From an uncultured Sulfitobacter sp. (lineage in GTDB: Bacteria > Pseudomonadota > Alphaproteobacteria > Rhodobacterales > Rhodobacteraceae): DNA of 64,000 nucleotides. A program made the translations under genes and the position numbers. Below, piece after piece: positions 17,046 to 26,587 of this stretch (the first letter of the stretch is position 1; every line of letters starts with the position of its first letter). The notes beneath the pieces were generated by a model that saw only the letters and a list, made by a program, of their open reading frames with translations, was not told the origin of the DNA and searched no databases. The DNA lies in contig CANMXJ010000014.1 of NCBI GenBank assembly GCA_947501805.1, positions 1 through 64,000 of the forward strand, in the 5' to 3' direction.

Positions 17046-19775
17046 TCATGTGGACACCAGATTTCCCCCGGTTTCCCCGACCACGGCCAATGCATCTGAT
17101 GGCAGGAAAACACGGAATGCAGCACCGTCGTGGCCAGCAAGATAACTGATGCGCCCACCCAGACGGGTCATAATTTCATGACAAATCGCCAGACCGAGAC
17201 CTGCACCGTCGCCCTGTGCACCCGGTGCGCGATAAAATTTCTCGAAGATAACAACCTGCTCGTCACGGCTTAACCCCTCCCCATTGTCGATAAAATCAAT
17301 TGCCAGGCCACCTTCGACAAGGTGCGTTGTGATCCTGAGCGCGGGGTGTTCAGACAAACAGTATTTCTGCGCATTTCGCACCAAGTTGATAAAGACCTGA
17401 ACCAGACGATCCAAATCCGTATTCAGCGTGACGGGAGGATCGCTCGACATGATTTCGACGCTCAATTGACCGTCAGACCCTGCCAGCGCCGTGGTCACAG
17501 CGCGTTCCAACACCTCCTGCAGGGGGTTTTGCGCAAGATGCAGCGAAACTTGTCCGTTTTCCAGCACCGCAAGGTCCAGTAAATCATCCAGCAATCGCGT
17601 CAGCCGGATCGTCTCGGAGTGGATGATAGAGGCGTAGCGGGTCTTGTCTTCGGGTGACAAACTTCCTGCATCGCGCAAAATCTCCGAAAATGAGCGGATT
17701 GACGTCATCGGCGTGCGCAATTCGTGGCTAATCTGGCTCAGGAAGGCATCCTTTTGCAGAGATAATTGGGTTAATTTCTCATTTGCTGTACGCAGTTGGC
17801 CCGCAGTTTCAGAAAGCTGCTGTGATTTCTGCTCAAGCTGACTGGAATATTCCAGCATTTGCGCTGATTCATCAGCGACCGCCAACAGATCCTGAACAGA
17901 GACTGATGTACCGCCCACAATCTGGGACACCATCGCATGCGCGGTTGCCGCCCCCACCGCCGCCGCCAACTCGCGCTCAAGCGCCTGAATGAAATCCGGT
18001 GTCGGTTCGGGCAAGTGCCCCTCCAACCCTTGCCGCCGTGCTTCGCCTGCAAAAAACATCTGGGCATCTGCGGCACCCAATATGCGTTGGGTCATAATCA
18101 TCAGATCTTCACTACCGGCGACAGAGGCGTTCCAGACCCGGCTGGTCCCGGAATGATCCAGCACATTGACAAATTGTGCCCCCTGAAGGCGTTCGATCGG
18201 TTCCGGAAACGTGAAAATCGACACCAGTGTAAAAGCCAGCAGGTTAAGCGACAGGCTCCAGAACACCGCATGTACGGTTGGATCAATACCCTCAATGCCA
18301 AACATCGCCTGCGGGCGCAGCCACGCCAGCCCCATCAGCCCCTTGTCAAAGGTGTCCTTGGACAAGACAGCATCTACGCCAAAGCTGGGCAACAACATCG
18401 TGAACATCCACAGCGCAAAGCCGATCGCAAGTCCGCAAAGCGCACCGTTGCGCGTGGCACCGCGCCAGAACAAGCCGCCCAACATTGCTGGCAAGAACTG
18501 GGCAACACCGCCGAAACTGATGGTGCCGATAGCGGCCAGCGCTCCGCTGCCGCCGGAAGCACGATAATACAGAAAACCAAGCGCAATGATGAACAGAACC
18601 GACATGCGGCGCGCAAGGATTACAACATGACGCACATCCCCCGATTGCGTCGCCCCTTTGGGCTGTGCAGCCAGCCATATCGGCATGACGATGTGATTGC
18701 TAACCATGGTACTGAGCGCCAGTGTCGCGACAATCACCATTGACGTCGCCGAAGAAAAACCGCCAAGAAAAGACAGCATCGCCAAACCGTTCTGGTTCTG
18801 GCTCAGCGGCAGAGACAGGACAAACAGGTCCGGGTTTGACCCTGCCGGCAACAAATCAAGGCCAACAACGGCAATCGGCACCACAAACAGGCTCATCAAC
18901 ATCAGGTAGGTCGGAAAAGCCCACGAGGCGATTTGCAAATAGCGCTCGTCATCGTTTTCGACCACCATTACCTGAAACATGCGTGGCAAACAGAGAAATG
19001 CCGCTGCAGAGAGAACAGTGAGAGTAGCCCAACGGCTGCCTTGCACCTCCCACGCCCCAATCTTGGACGCGTCGATACGGGCAAAAGTTTCCGCCACTCC
19101 CCCCGCAAGCCCCCAAACCACAAATATTCCAACTGCCATCAGCGCGACCAGTTTGACGACCGCCTCAACTGCAACCGCAATGACAATGCCGTGGTGGCGT
19201 TCGTTGACGTTCAGGTTCCGGGTGCCGAAAAGCAGTGTAAAAAGGGCCAGACCGGTGGCCACCCAGAACGCAGCCTGCGTGGCACTGAAGGCAGCGCCGG
19301 TATCGTCCGGCCCCATGGTTTCGGGCGTTGCAAAGATCGAAAGCGACAGCACAACCGACTGTAATTGAAGTGCAATATAAGGCGTCACGCCGATAACGGC
19401 CATCAGTGTCACAATGATCGCAAGCATGTTCGACTTGCCGTAACGCGAGGATATGAGATCGGCAATGGAGGTCACGCGCTGGCTGCGGCCAATACTGACC
19501 AAACGGCGCAGGATCCACCACCAGCCGATCATAACAAGCGACGGTCCAAGATAGATGGTCAAGTATTCAAGACCGGAGCGCGCCGCGTAACCAACCGCAC
19601 CGTAAAACGTCCATGCCGTGCAATAGATCGACAGCGACAACGTATAGACCAGAGGAGAGCGTAGAATGGCGGCACCGCGTCCCTGCACCGCTGCCCGTTC
19701 TGCCAAAAATGCGATGCCAAACAGAAAGACAACGTAAGTCAGACAGACGAACAAAAGCTGGTTGAGGCCCACCAT
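17046..19775 (-). CDS. Sodium:solute symporter-histidine kinase fusion
   Basis: This 909-residue protein combines a transporter and a sensor kinase. Residues 1-525 form about 13 membrane helices of the SSS/PutP family. A coiled linker (about 590-675) leads to a HisKA domain with the phospho-accepting His684 (ISHELRTPM). A HATPase domain follows, with Asn801 in the N-box (INLVRNAQKY), DFIDNGEGL and GAGLGLAICHE. It resembles CbrA and CrbS, which couple solute uptake to signalling. The gene follows a receiver-only regulator and a small membrane protein on the same strand (one-base overlap with the latter), so the three probably form one signalling operon. The ligand is unknown; short-chain acids or amino acids are reasonable given the neighbours. 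Confidence 0.92.
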   Translation of the reverse strand: MVGLNQLLFVCLTYVVFLFGIAFLAERAAVQGRGAAILRSPLVYTLSLSIYCTAWTFYGAVGYAARSGLEYLTIYLGPSLVMIGWWWILRRLVSIGRSQRVTSIADLISSRYGKSNMLAIIVTLMAVIGVTPYIALQLQSVVLSLSIFATPETMGPDDTGAAFSATQAAFWVATGLALFTLLFGTRNLNVNERHHGIVIAVAVEAVVKLVALMAVGIFVVWGLAGGVAETFARIDASKIGAWEVQGSRWATLTVLSAAAFLCLPRMFQVMVVENDDERYLQIASWAFPTYLMLMSLFVVPIAVVGLDLLPAGSNPDLFVLSLPLSQNQNGLAMLSFLGGFSSATSMVIVATLALSTMVSNHIVMPIWLAAQPKGATQSGDVRHVVILARRMSVLFIIALGFLYYRASGGSGALAAIGTISFGGVAQFLPAMLGGLFWRGATRNGALCGLAIGFALWMFTMLLPSFGVDAVLSKDTFDKGLMGLAWLRPQAMFGIEGIDPTVHAVFWSLSLNLLAFTLVSIFTFPEPIERLQGAQFVNVLDHSGTSRVWNASVAGSEDLMIMTQRILGAADAQMFFAGEARRQGLEGHLPEPTPDFIQALERELAAAVGAATAHAMVSQIVGGTSVSVQDLLAVADESAQMLEYSSQLEQKSQQLSETAGQLRTANEKLTQLSLQKDAFLSQISHELRTPMTSIRSFSEILRDAGSLSPEDKTRYASIIHSETIRLTRLLDDLLDLAVLENGQVSLHLAQNPLQEVLERAVTTALAGSDGQLSVEIMSSDPPVTLNTDLDRLVQVFINLVRNAQKYCLSEHPALRITTHLVEGGLAIDFIDNGEGLSRDEQVVIFEKFYRAPGAQGDGAGLGLAICHEIMTRLGGRISYLAGHDGAAFRVFLPSDALAVVGETGGNLVST

Positions 19776-20056
19776 TAGTCTGGGTCGCCCTGCTTGGGAG
19801 CCACTTTATCCCCGACGTTTATCCGTGTTCTGCGCCACAACAACCAACACAGGGTTATCAGCAGAATCCAGATGCCGAAAATATACTTCAACGCTGTGCT
19901 CATCGCGATTGCGCCTGTTGGTGTTGTCTCTGGTAGCGGCCAGACCAACGGCACCATCCACAATACCAGCCCCAAAAAGGGCAACAGACGAATGGCATCC
20001 ATCAACCGGCGCATCCGGTAGGATCGGCGTTCAAGAAAGACCGGGCCGTCAGGCAT
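19775..20056 (-). CDS. Small membrane protein of the symporter-kinase operon
   Basis: This 93-residue protein has a basic N-terminus (ERRSYRMRRLMDAIR), two hydrophobic helices (about 22-40 and 54-73) and a basic tail. Its stop overlaps the start of the symporter-kinase by one base, indicating translational coupling. Many SSS transporters have a short helper membrane protein encoded just upstream (DUF485/DUF4212 types). This one has the same position and size, but I cannot place it firmly in either family. Confidence 0.75.
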   Translation of the reverse strand: MPDGPVFLERRSYRMRRLMDAIRLLPFLGLVLWMVPLVWPLPETTPTGAIAMSTALKYIFGIWILLITLCWLLWRRTRINVGDKVAPKQGDPD

Positions 20057-20073
20057 GGTAAGGGGACCTTTCG

Positions 20074-20439
20074 TCAGCTGGTCAGATCGCGCACCGCGTC
20101 CAGCATTTCGGCATTTGAAAACGGCTTGGTCATAAAGCGGCTCACGCCCGCACGTTCGGCCATTTCGCGATCCCGCGCCTGACCGCGCGCAGTCAGCATC
20201 AGGATCGGCAAATCCGCCAGATCGGGATCGGCCCGCAAATCGCTCAGGATTTCAAAGCCGCTGCGCCCCGGCAACATCACATCCAACATCACAAGGTCGG
20301 GCGCGGCATTGCGGATCACCTCAACAGCATTTGTCCCGTTGGCAAGCATTTCCACCCGCCAGCCCTCATTGGACAGCAGAAACCGGATCGCCTCGGCGAT
20401 GTTCACTTCGTCTTCCACCAGCACGACATGTTTCCCCAT
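20074..20439 (-). CDS. Receiver-only response regulator
   Basis: The ATG at 20439 gives 121 residues, exactly one CheY-like receiver domain with no output domain. The acidic pocket is Glu10/Asp11... (VLVEDE), the phosphorylated residue is Asp53 (LVMLDVMLPG), and Thr83 and Lys105 (TKPFSN) complete the switch. It sits 17 bases ahead of the small membrane protein of the symporter-kinase operon, so it is the likely partner of that kinase. Output must come through protein-protein contact or a further phosphotransfer step. Confidence 0.9.
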   Translation of the reverse strand: MGKHVVLVEDEVNIAEAIRFLLSNEGWRVEMLANGTNAVEVIRNAAPDLVMLDVMLPGRSGFEILSDLRADPDLADLPILMLTARGQARDREMAERAGVSRFMTKPFSNAEMLDAVRDLTS

Positions 20440-20565
20440 GCTCGGCCGTCCTCCCCCTAATATGATGTGTGGAGCGGTCTTGCGCGCGCTCTCTCCACAT
20501 CGCTGCAAAGGATGCACGTTAACGAGGGGGCTGTCAAAAGGTCATCTACAAGGCGCGCATCGCCC

Positions 20566-21861
20566 TCAAACCCCAACAGCAAGCACAGACGGCTCGCGCC
20601 GTGCCCGACAGGTATCATGCGAACAGATCCGACAGGTCGATCCGACCGGGGCACCCTGCCCTGTGCCCGCTTGAGCAGGCAGCAACAACATCACAGCCTG
20701 CATCAAAGGGGGCGCATTATACTCGGGGGTCAGGATATTCTCGCTTGTCGCAAAACAATCAAAGGGTGAGTCCGCGCGTCCCAACTGGTTTACCCGCTCG
20801 CTGATCACCACCCCCGGTTGGCCAAGGGCCGCAAACAGCGGCCAAAGTGGGCAACATGCACTGTGCCGTGGCACGGTGAACCCTTCGATGGATTTTCGGA
20901 AAATCACGGTGCCGGAGCGATCACAGACGACCAGGCCCGCGCCCAGTTCGGGCAATGCCGCCAAGCGGCGCAACAAAGAAGGCATGGCACAATGCAGGAC
21001 GCGCGATAACGCAAGGGGGTCCGTGCCAACCTCTGCCATTGCGGTGCGCAGATCAGAGAGTTTCAGCAGGCCCGCATCCTCGACCACCTGACGCAAGACC
21101 CCTGCCGCACTGTATTTCGCGGCTTGCGACTTCAACTCGGGGGCCGAGTTAACCATGCTGTCAATCAGGCCCGGGTCCGGCAGGCCCTTTTCAAGCTGCG
21201 CAAAGCTGAAATCATGTGCGGACAGGAAATACTCCACCTCTTCTTGCGGCGAACTCGCGGCGTCAGTCGGATCCGCGCCCGTATCCAGATAGGCGACAAT
21301 CGCTTCCGCGCTGTCCGATAGACGTCGGCTGTCCTCGTTGATGTTGGCATGGAAACGGTCGCGCCATTCGGGCTGCAGTGACTTGGTTTCTGCAAGAATG
21401 GCCGCTGTTGAGCGGATTGCGGCAGCCGTTGTCAGCAGTTCATGCAAGGACGCGGCAAGATGCGGGTCATGCGCCAGACGTTCGCTTAATGCCTCAACCG
21501 TTTGCTGGAGTGCCGCAACCCGTTTGCGGGTGTTGGCCAGTACATCAGCCCAGCCTGGAAAACGCCCCGCAAATTCATCGGCGCGCGCGGCCTCTTCGGC
21601 GCTCAACCCTGCTTCATCCGCCGCGTCGCGCAACGTCGCGATCAACGCTGCCTCTGCCCCTTCTGTAAGCGCCTGCGGCTCAACCCCGAGCGCGGCAGCA
21701 AGGTTTAACAGCAGCTTACCGCCGATTCTGCGCTTGTTGTGTTCGATCAGGTTCAGATAGCTGGCGGATATCCCGACCTCTTGTGCCAGAACTGCCTGCT
21801 TCAGCCCGCCCATGATCCGGCGCTCGCGTATCCGGCTGCCAGTCAATGCCTCACGCACCAT
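20566..21861 (-). CDS. ScfR-type short-chain acyl-CoA transcription regulator
   Basis: This 431-residue protein has an XRE-type HTH at about 8-62 (GLKQAVLAQEVGISASYLNLIEHNKRR is its core, read in parts), a long helical middle, a DUF2083-type ligand region, and a Cys cluster CRICSHDTCRARREP near the C-terminus. That layout is the ScfR family, which includes RamB, and PccR of Rhodobacter. These proteins sense short-chain acyl-CoAs and control propionate, acetate or related carbon use. It diverges from the livKHMGF transporter and precedes the receiver/kinase operon by about 125 bases, so it may control either or both. The exact acyl-CoA cannot be told. Confidence 0.88.
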   Translation of the reverse strand: MVREALTGSRIRERRIMGGLKQAVLAQEVGISASYLNLIEHNKRRIGGKLLLNLAAALGVEPQALTEGAEAALIATLRDAADEAGLSAEEAARADEFAGRFPGWADVLANTRKRVAALQQTVEALSERLAHDPHLAASLHELLTTAAAIRSTAAILAETKSLQPEWRDRFHANINEDSRRLSDSAEAIVAYLDTGADPTDAASSPQEEVEYFLSAHDFSFAQLEKGLPDPGLIDSMVNSAPELKSQAAKYSAAGVLRQVVEDAGLLKLSDLRTAMAEVGTDPLALSRVLHCAMPSLLRRLAALPELGAGLVVCDRSGTVIFRKSIEGFTVPRHSACCPLWPLFAALGQPGVVISERVNQLGRADSPFDCFATSENILTPEYNAPPLMQAVMLLLPAQAGTGQGAPVGSTCRICSHDTCRARREPSVLAVGV

Positions 21862-21905
21862 GATCTATGCCCCTACAATATTCCATTAATTCAACGCGTT
21901 TCTGC

Positions 21906-21930
21906 GTTGCAACATCATTTTCTTTACAAA
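21906..21930. promoter_or_regulatory. Possible ScfR operator half-sites
   Basis: GTTGCAAC (a perfect palindrome, 21906-21913) and TTTACAAA (21923-21930) lie in the divergent gap between the ScfR regulator and livK. Both are close to the TTTGCAAA element known for ScfR-family proteins, with 6 of 8 and 7 of 8 matches. Autoregulation or control of livK is therefore plausible but unproven. Confidence 0.35.
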
Positions 21931-22085
21931 TCGCGAAAACGACTGCGAATATATTTACAGGATAAGTGTGTTTATCAAGGGGCTTATTGATGGAATTTCG
22001 CTTTCCAGTTGATACTGCATTTGCACATCTGTGCCGCACTGCCGGGGAGGAATCGGCAGGCGTTTTTACAATCCGGGAGGAATTC

Positions 22086-23450
22086 ATGTCATTTTCGAAC
22101 CCCACACGTCGTGGTCTGATCAAAACGGGTGCCATCGCAAGCGCCAGCATTGCACTGCCTACTTATTTGCGCGCGGACGGACACACCGGCTTTACCAACG
22201 CACCACAGGGCGACACCGTAACACTTGGTTTCAACGTACCACAGTCCGGCCCCTATGCGGACGAGGGCGCGGACGAGCTGCGCGCATTCGAATTGGCTGT
22301 CGAGCACCTGAACGGTGAAGGCGACGGTGGCATGATGCAGACTTTCAGCTCAAAGGCGCTGGATGGTACAGGCATCCTAGGCAAGAAAGTCCAGTTCGTC
22401 ACAGGCGACACGCAGACAAAATCAGACGCCGCACGCGCATCCGCCAAGTCGATGATCGAAAAAGACGGTGCCGTGATGATCTCCGGTGGATCGTCCTCCG
22501 GTGTGGCTGTTGCTGTTCAGGCGCTGTGTCAGGAAGCGGGCATTATCTTTATGGCCGGTCTGACACACTCCAACGATACAACGGGTAAAGACAAACGCGC
22601 CAACGGCTTCCGCCACTTCTTTAACTCGTATATGTCCGGTGCGGCGCTTGCGCCGATCCTTGCCAACGAATACGGCGCGGATCGCAAGGCCTATCACCTG
22701 ACGGCGGATTATAACTGGGGCTACACCACGGAGGAAGCTGTGCGCTCCTCCACCGAGGCCCTCGGTTGGGAAACTGTGAACGCGGTCAAGACACCGCTGA
22801 CAGCGACAGACTTCTCTGCCTATATCGCCCCTGTTATCCAGTCCGGTGCAGACGTACTGGTGCTGAACCACTACGGCGGCAACATGGTCAACTCTTTGAC
22901 AAACGCGGTTCAGTTCGGCCTGCGTGGCCAGACGGTCAACGGCAAGAAGTTCGAGATCGTTGTGCCCCTCTACTCCGAGCTGATGGCGCGCGGTGCTGGT
23001 GCCAACATCAAGGGCATCATCGGGTCGCAGAACTGGGACTGGTCGCTTGAGGACAAACTGGGCGCACGTTACACAGGCACAAACGCCTTTGTTCAGTCCT
23101 TTGGCACCAAGTACGGCTTCCCACCGTCACAGGCGGCGCACACATGCTACGTTCAGACATTGTTGTACGCAGACGCGGTCACGCGCGCAGGTTCCTTCAA
23201 CCCGTGTGCGGTTGTTGAAGCGCTTGCAGGTTTCGAGTTTGACGGTCTGGGCAACGGCCCGACGTTGTACCGTGCCGACGATCACCAGTGCTTCAAGGAC
23301 GTGCTGGTTGTGAAGGGTAAAGAGAACCCGGAGAACCAGTACGATCTGGTTGAAATCGTGGAAGTAACCCCTGCCGAGCAGGTCACTTACGCCCCCGATC
23401 ACCCGCAGTTCTCGGGCGGTTCTTTGGGCACCTGTAACCCCGGCGCGTAA
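22086..23450 (+). CDS. livK: Branched-chain amino acid type ABC transporter, substrate-binding protein
   Basis: The start at 22086 (MSFSNPTRRGLIKTG) has GGAGGA upstream and places a twin-arginine motif at residues 8-9, so export may use the Tat pathway. The 454-residue protein is a periplasmic type I binding protein of the Leu/Ile/Val-amide-urea group: VTLGFNVPQSGPYADEG opens lobe 1, SGGSSSGVAVAVQALCQEAG follows, and HLTADYNWGY lies in the middle. A Cys pair in lobe 2 (HTCYVQT, FNPCAVVE) may form a disulfide. Ligands in this group include amino acids, amides and aromatic acids, so leucine cannot be assumed. It is the first gene of livKHMGF and diverges from the ScfR regulator. Confidence 0.9.
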   Translation: MSFSNPTRRGLIKTGAIASASIALPTYLRADGHTGFTNAPQGDTVTLGFNVPQSGPYADEGADELRAFELAVEHLNGEGDGGMMQTFSSKALDGTGILGKKVQFVTGDTQTKSDAARASAKSMIEKDGAVMISGGSSSGVAVAVQALCQEAGIIFMAGLTHSNDTTGKDKRANGFRHFFNSYMSGAALAPILANEYGADRKAYHLTADYNWGYTTEEAVRSSTEALGWETVNAVKTPLTATDFSAYIAPVIQSGADVLVLNHYGGNMVNSLTNAVQFGLRGQTVNGKKFEIVVPLYSELMARGAGANIKGIIGSQNWDWSLEDKLGARYTGTNAFVQSFGTKYGFPPSQAAHTCYVQTLLYADAVTRAGSFNPCAVVEALAGFEFDGLGNGPTLYRADDHQCFKDVLVVKGKENPENQYDLVEIVEVTPAEQVTYAPDHPQFSGGSLGTCNPGA

Positions 23451-23545
23451 CACTGCTCCTGCAGCACTAAATCACTATCAGGGCGAGGATTTCTTCGCCC
23501 TGACCCACGCCCTGACCGGGCGACAGCCCTTGGAGGTGGGACACC

Positions 23546-24577
23546 ATGGACGCAATTCTTCTGCAAATTCTTAACGGCCTGGACAAAGGCTCCGCCTATG
23601 CGCTGATCGCATTGGGGCTGACGCTGATTTTCGGCACACTCGGTGTGGTGAACTTTGCCCACGGCGCTTTGTTTATGATCGGTGCATTCTGTGCAGTGAC
23701 CTTTAGCAAGATGCTGTCGTTCAGCCATATCGTCGTTGACGAGACCAAGAAAGATTTTCTGGGCAATCCGCTGAAGGTGGAAGTGCCCTACATCCACGAC
23801 CTCTTCGGAGTGACAACAGGTGACGCGATCATCGACTGGGCAGTCCCGCTGTCAATCCTGTTCACGATTCCCGTTATGATCGGCATCGGCTTCATTATGG
23901 AACGTGGCCTGATCAAACATTTCTACCACCGCCCGCATGCCGACCAGATCCTCGTGACCTTCGGTTTGGCGATCGTGTTGCAAGAAGTGATCAAATATTT
24001 CTACGGCGCAAACCCGATCCCGACACCAGCACCCGCAGCTTTTGCAGGATCATTCGACTTCGGGGCGATGCTGGGGTTTGAAGCCAATAACATCATCTAT
24101 CCCTACTGGCGTCTGGTCTACTTTGCCTTTGCGGCGGTGATCATTGGCGCGGTGTTTGCCTTCCTGCAATTCACCACCTTCGGCATGGTTGTGCGTGCCG
24201 GTATGGCCGACCGCGAAACCGTGGGCCTCTTGGGCATCGACATCGACAAGCGTTTTACCATCATGTTCGGCATTGCGGCGGCTGTCGCGGGATTGGCAGG
24301 TGTGATGTATGCGCCGATCAACTCGCCCAACTACCATATGGGTATGGATTTTCTGGTACTCAGCTTTGTTGTGGTGGTTGTCGGCGGCATGGGCTCCCTG
24401 CCCGGTGCGGTGCTGGCGGGCTTCCTGCTCGGTATCCTTGAAAGCTTCGCCTCGATGGCGGTGGTGCTGGAATTCATTCCGGGCATCAACCAGATCATCA
24501 TCTATCTCGTAGCGATCATCATTCTATTGACCCGACCACGCGGCCTGATGGGGCGCAAAGGCGTGATGGAGGATTAA
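23546..24577 (+). CDS. livH: Branched-chain amino acid type ABC transporter permease (LivH)
   Basis: This 343-residue membrane protein has about eight helices. Family landmarks are [20 protein letters not shown] at the start, [20 protein letters not shown], and [20 protein letters not shown] before the last helices. It forms half of the channel with LivM. An insertion after the second helix (about residues 60-85, with [10 protein letters not shown]) is longer than in E. coli LivH. AGGTGGG lies upstream of the ATG. It lies 95 bases after livK and ends 4 bases before livM. Confidence 0.93.
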   Translation: MDAILLQILNGLDKGSAYALIALGLTLIFGTLGVVNFAHGALFMIGAFCAVTFSKMLSFSHIVVDETKKDFLGNPLKVEVPYIHDLFGVTTGDAIIDWAVPLSILFTIPVMIGIGFIMERGLIKHFYHRPHADQILVTFGLAIVLQEVIKYFYGANPIPTPAPAAFAGSFDFGAMLGFEANNIIYPYWRLVYFAFAAVIIGAVFAFLQFTTFGMVVRAGMADRETVGLLGIDIDKRFTIMFGIAAAVAGLAGVMYAPINSPNYHMGMDFLVLSFVVVVVGGMGSLPGAVLAGFLLGILESFASMAVVLEFIPGINQIIIYLVAIIILLTRPRGLMGRKGVMED

Positions 24578-24581
24578 GACT

Positions 24582-25781
24582 ATGTTTGGACTTAACAAAA
24601 AAGACGGTGGTCTGCTGCTTATCGTCGCCTTTCTGGCTCTTGCAGCGCCTTTCATCCTGAACCCCTTCCCTGAAGGATCAGCAATGGCGCAGTTCAACGC
24701 GGGCTATCCCGATTTGATGCAACGTCTGGTGATCTTTGGCATCTTTGCCATCGGGTTCAACATTCTGTTTGGTCTCACAGGCTATCTCAGCTTTGGTCAC
24801 GCCGCGTTTCTGGGCGTCGGATCATATGCCGCGATCTGGATGATGAAATTGCTGACGATGAATGTTATCCCGGCAATAGTTGTCTCGATCGCGATTGCAG
24901 GATTGTTCTCGCTTCTGGTGGGCTGGATCAGTTTGCGCCGTTCCGGTATCTATTTCTCGATCCTGACACTGGCCTTTGCGCAGATGTCTTATGCGCTGGC
25001 CTATTCGGTGCTGACACCAATCACCGGTGGCGAGACAGGCTTGCAGCCAAAGTACAACGATCCGCGCATTCTGGACGCCGCTCTTGAGCCTGGTCAGTCG
25101 CCACGCGCAAACCTTTTTGGTCTGGATATGAAAGCCAGTTCCGAACTGGAGATTGGCAACTGGATTTTCACCTTCAACACGGGCTACTACATCGCCGCTA
25201 TTGTGATGCTGTTGTCTTTCTATCTGTCGATCCGCATCTTCCGCTCTCCGTTTGGTATGATGCTGCGCGCGGTGAAATCCAACCAGCAACGGATGAACTA
25301 CACGGGCCTCAACACACGCCCCTACACGCTTGCCGCTTTTGTGATCTCTGGCATGTATGCTGGTCTGGCGGGTGGTTTGCTGGTGGCGATGGACACACAG
25401 GTCGGCGCGGAGCGTATGTTCTGGACTGCATCCGGCGAAGTTGTGCTGATGACCATTCTTGGCGGTGCAGGCACGTTGATTGGTCCGGTGCTGGGTGCCG
25501 GTTTCATCAAATACATGGAAAACATCGTCTCCAAGATCAACAAATCGGTTCTTGAGCAGTGGTTCGCCTTCATGCCTGATGGCATCGAAGACATCATGAT
25601 CACGCTGATTTACCCCTTTGTGGGCAAGGGCTGGCATCTGACGCTGGGCTTACTGTTCATGCTGGTTGTGATCTTCCTGCCCGGTGGTCTGGTTGAGGGT
25701 GGCCAGCGTATTGGCAAGGCCTTCAGTCGCAAGAAGGCTTCGGATGACACAACCGACGCCACCAAAACCCCCGCAGAATAA
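24582..25781 (+). CDS. livM: Branched-chain amino acid type ABC transporter permease (LivM)
   Basis: The 399-residue second permease has about ten membrane helices. The characteristic stretches are [19 protein letters not shown] near residues 62-82, [18 protein letters not shown] in the middle and [19 protein letters not shown] before the last group. The cytosolic tail is Lys/Thr-rich. It pairs with LivH and follows it by four bases. The insert between helices with [11 protein letters not shown] is typical of the larger LivM forms in alphaproteobacteria. Confidence 0.93.
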   Translation: MFGLNKKDGGLLLIVAFLALAAPFILNPFPEGSAMAQFNAGYPDLMQRLVIFGIFAIGFNILFGLTGYLSFGHAAFLGVGSYAAIWMMKLLTMNVIPAIVVSIAIAGLFSLLVGWISLRRSGIYFSILTLAFAQMSYALAYSVLTPITGGETGLQPKYNDPRILDAALEPGQSPRANLFGLDMKASSELEIGNWIFTFNTGYYIAAIVMLLSFYLSIRIFRSPFGMMLRAVKSNQQRMNYTGLNTRPYTLAAFVISGMYAGLAGGLLVAMDTQVGAERMFWTASGEVVLMTILGGAGTLIGPVLGAGFIKYMENIVSKINKSVLEQWFAFMPDGIEDIMITLIYPFVGKGWHLTLGLLFMLVVIFLPGGLVEGGQRIGKAFSRKKASDDTTDATKTPAE

Positions 25782-25792
25782 GGAAAGACACT

Positions 25793-26557
25793 ATGGCTAT
25801 TCTTGAAATCAAAGATGTGGGTAAACGGTTTGGTGGCCTTCAGGCACTGGGAAACGTGAACCTCAATGTCGAAGAAAACACCGTCCACGCGATCATCGGC
25901 CCAAATGGTGCGGGCAAGTCCACGCTGCTTAATTGTCTGGTGGGCAAGCTGATCCCGGATACGGGGTCGGTGATGTTTGACGGGCAATCCGTGTTGGGGC
26001 GCAAACCTTTCGAGATCAACCAGATGGGCATTTCGCGGGTCTTCCAGACGCCCGAAATCTTTGGCGATCTGACGGTCATGGAAAACATGTTGATCCCCTG
26101 CTTTGCCAAACGGGACGGTGCATTCCGGATGCACGCCATCGAAAGCATTGCCGATGAAAAAGACATTGTTGGCAAAGCCGAAAAGATGCTGGAGGACATG
26201 AACCTGATCGACAAACGCACGATGCAGTCCTCCTCCATGTCGCGTGGTGACAAACGCCGCCTCGAGATTGCGATGTGTCTGGCCCAAGACCCACGTCTGT
26301 TGCTGTTGGATGAGCCAACGGCGGGCATGGCAAGGGCCGATACGAACAACACCATCGACCTACTCAAGCAGATCAAGGACGAACGCGACATCACCATCGC
26401 CATCATTGAACACGACATGCATGTGGTGTTTTCGCTGGCCGATCGCATCACGGTCTTGGCCCAAGGCACACCGCTGGTCGAAGACACGCCGGACAAGATC
26501 AAGGGCCATCCGAAAGTCCGTGAGGCCTATTTGGGCGAAAGCCAGGATGCAGCGTAA
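25793..26557 (+). CDS. livG: ABC transporter ATP-binding protein (LivG)
   Basis: This 254-residue ATPase has Walker A GPNGAGKST (about 37-45), Walker B LLLLDEPTAGM (about 165-175) and the switch His in IIEHDMHVV. The signature motif reads SMSRGDKRRLE rather than LSGGQ, as in some LivG/UrtD relatives. It has the extra segment between Walker A and the signature (EIFGDLTVMENMLI) that marks LivG. It supplies one of the two nucleotide-binding sites of the transporter and lies 11 bases after livM. Confidence 0.94.
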   Translation: MAILEIKDVGKRFGGLQALGNVNLNVEENTVHAIIGPNGAGKSTLLNCLVGKLIPDTGSVMFDGQSVLGRKPFEINQMGISRVFQTPEIFGDLTVMENMLIPCFAKRDGAFRMHAIESIADEKDIVGKAEKMLEDMNLIDKRTMQSSSMSRGDKRRLEIAMCLAQDPRLLLLDEPTAGMARADTNNTIDLLKQIKDERDITIAIIEHDMHVVFSLADRITVLAQGTPLVEDTPDKIKGHPKVREAYLGESQDAA

Positions 26558-26587
26558 GCGCGCGCAAGCCGTCAAAGGATCAAGAAC

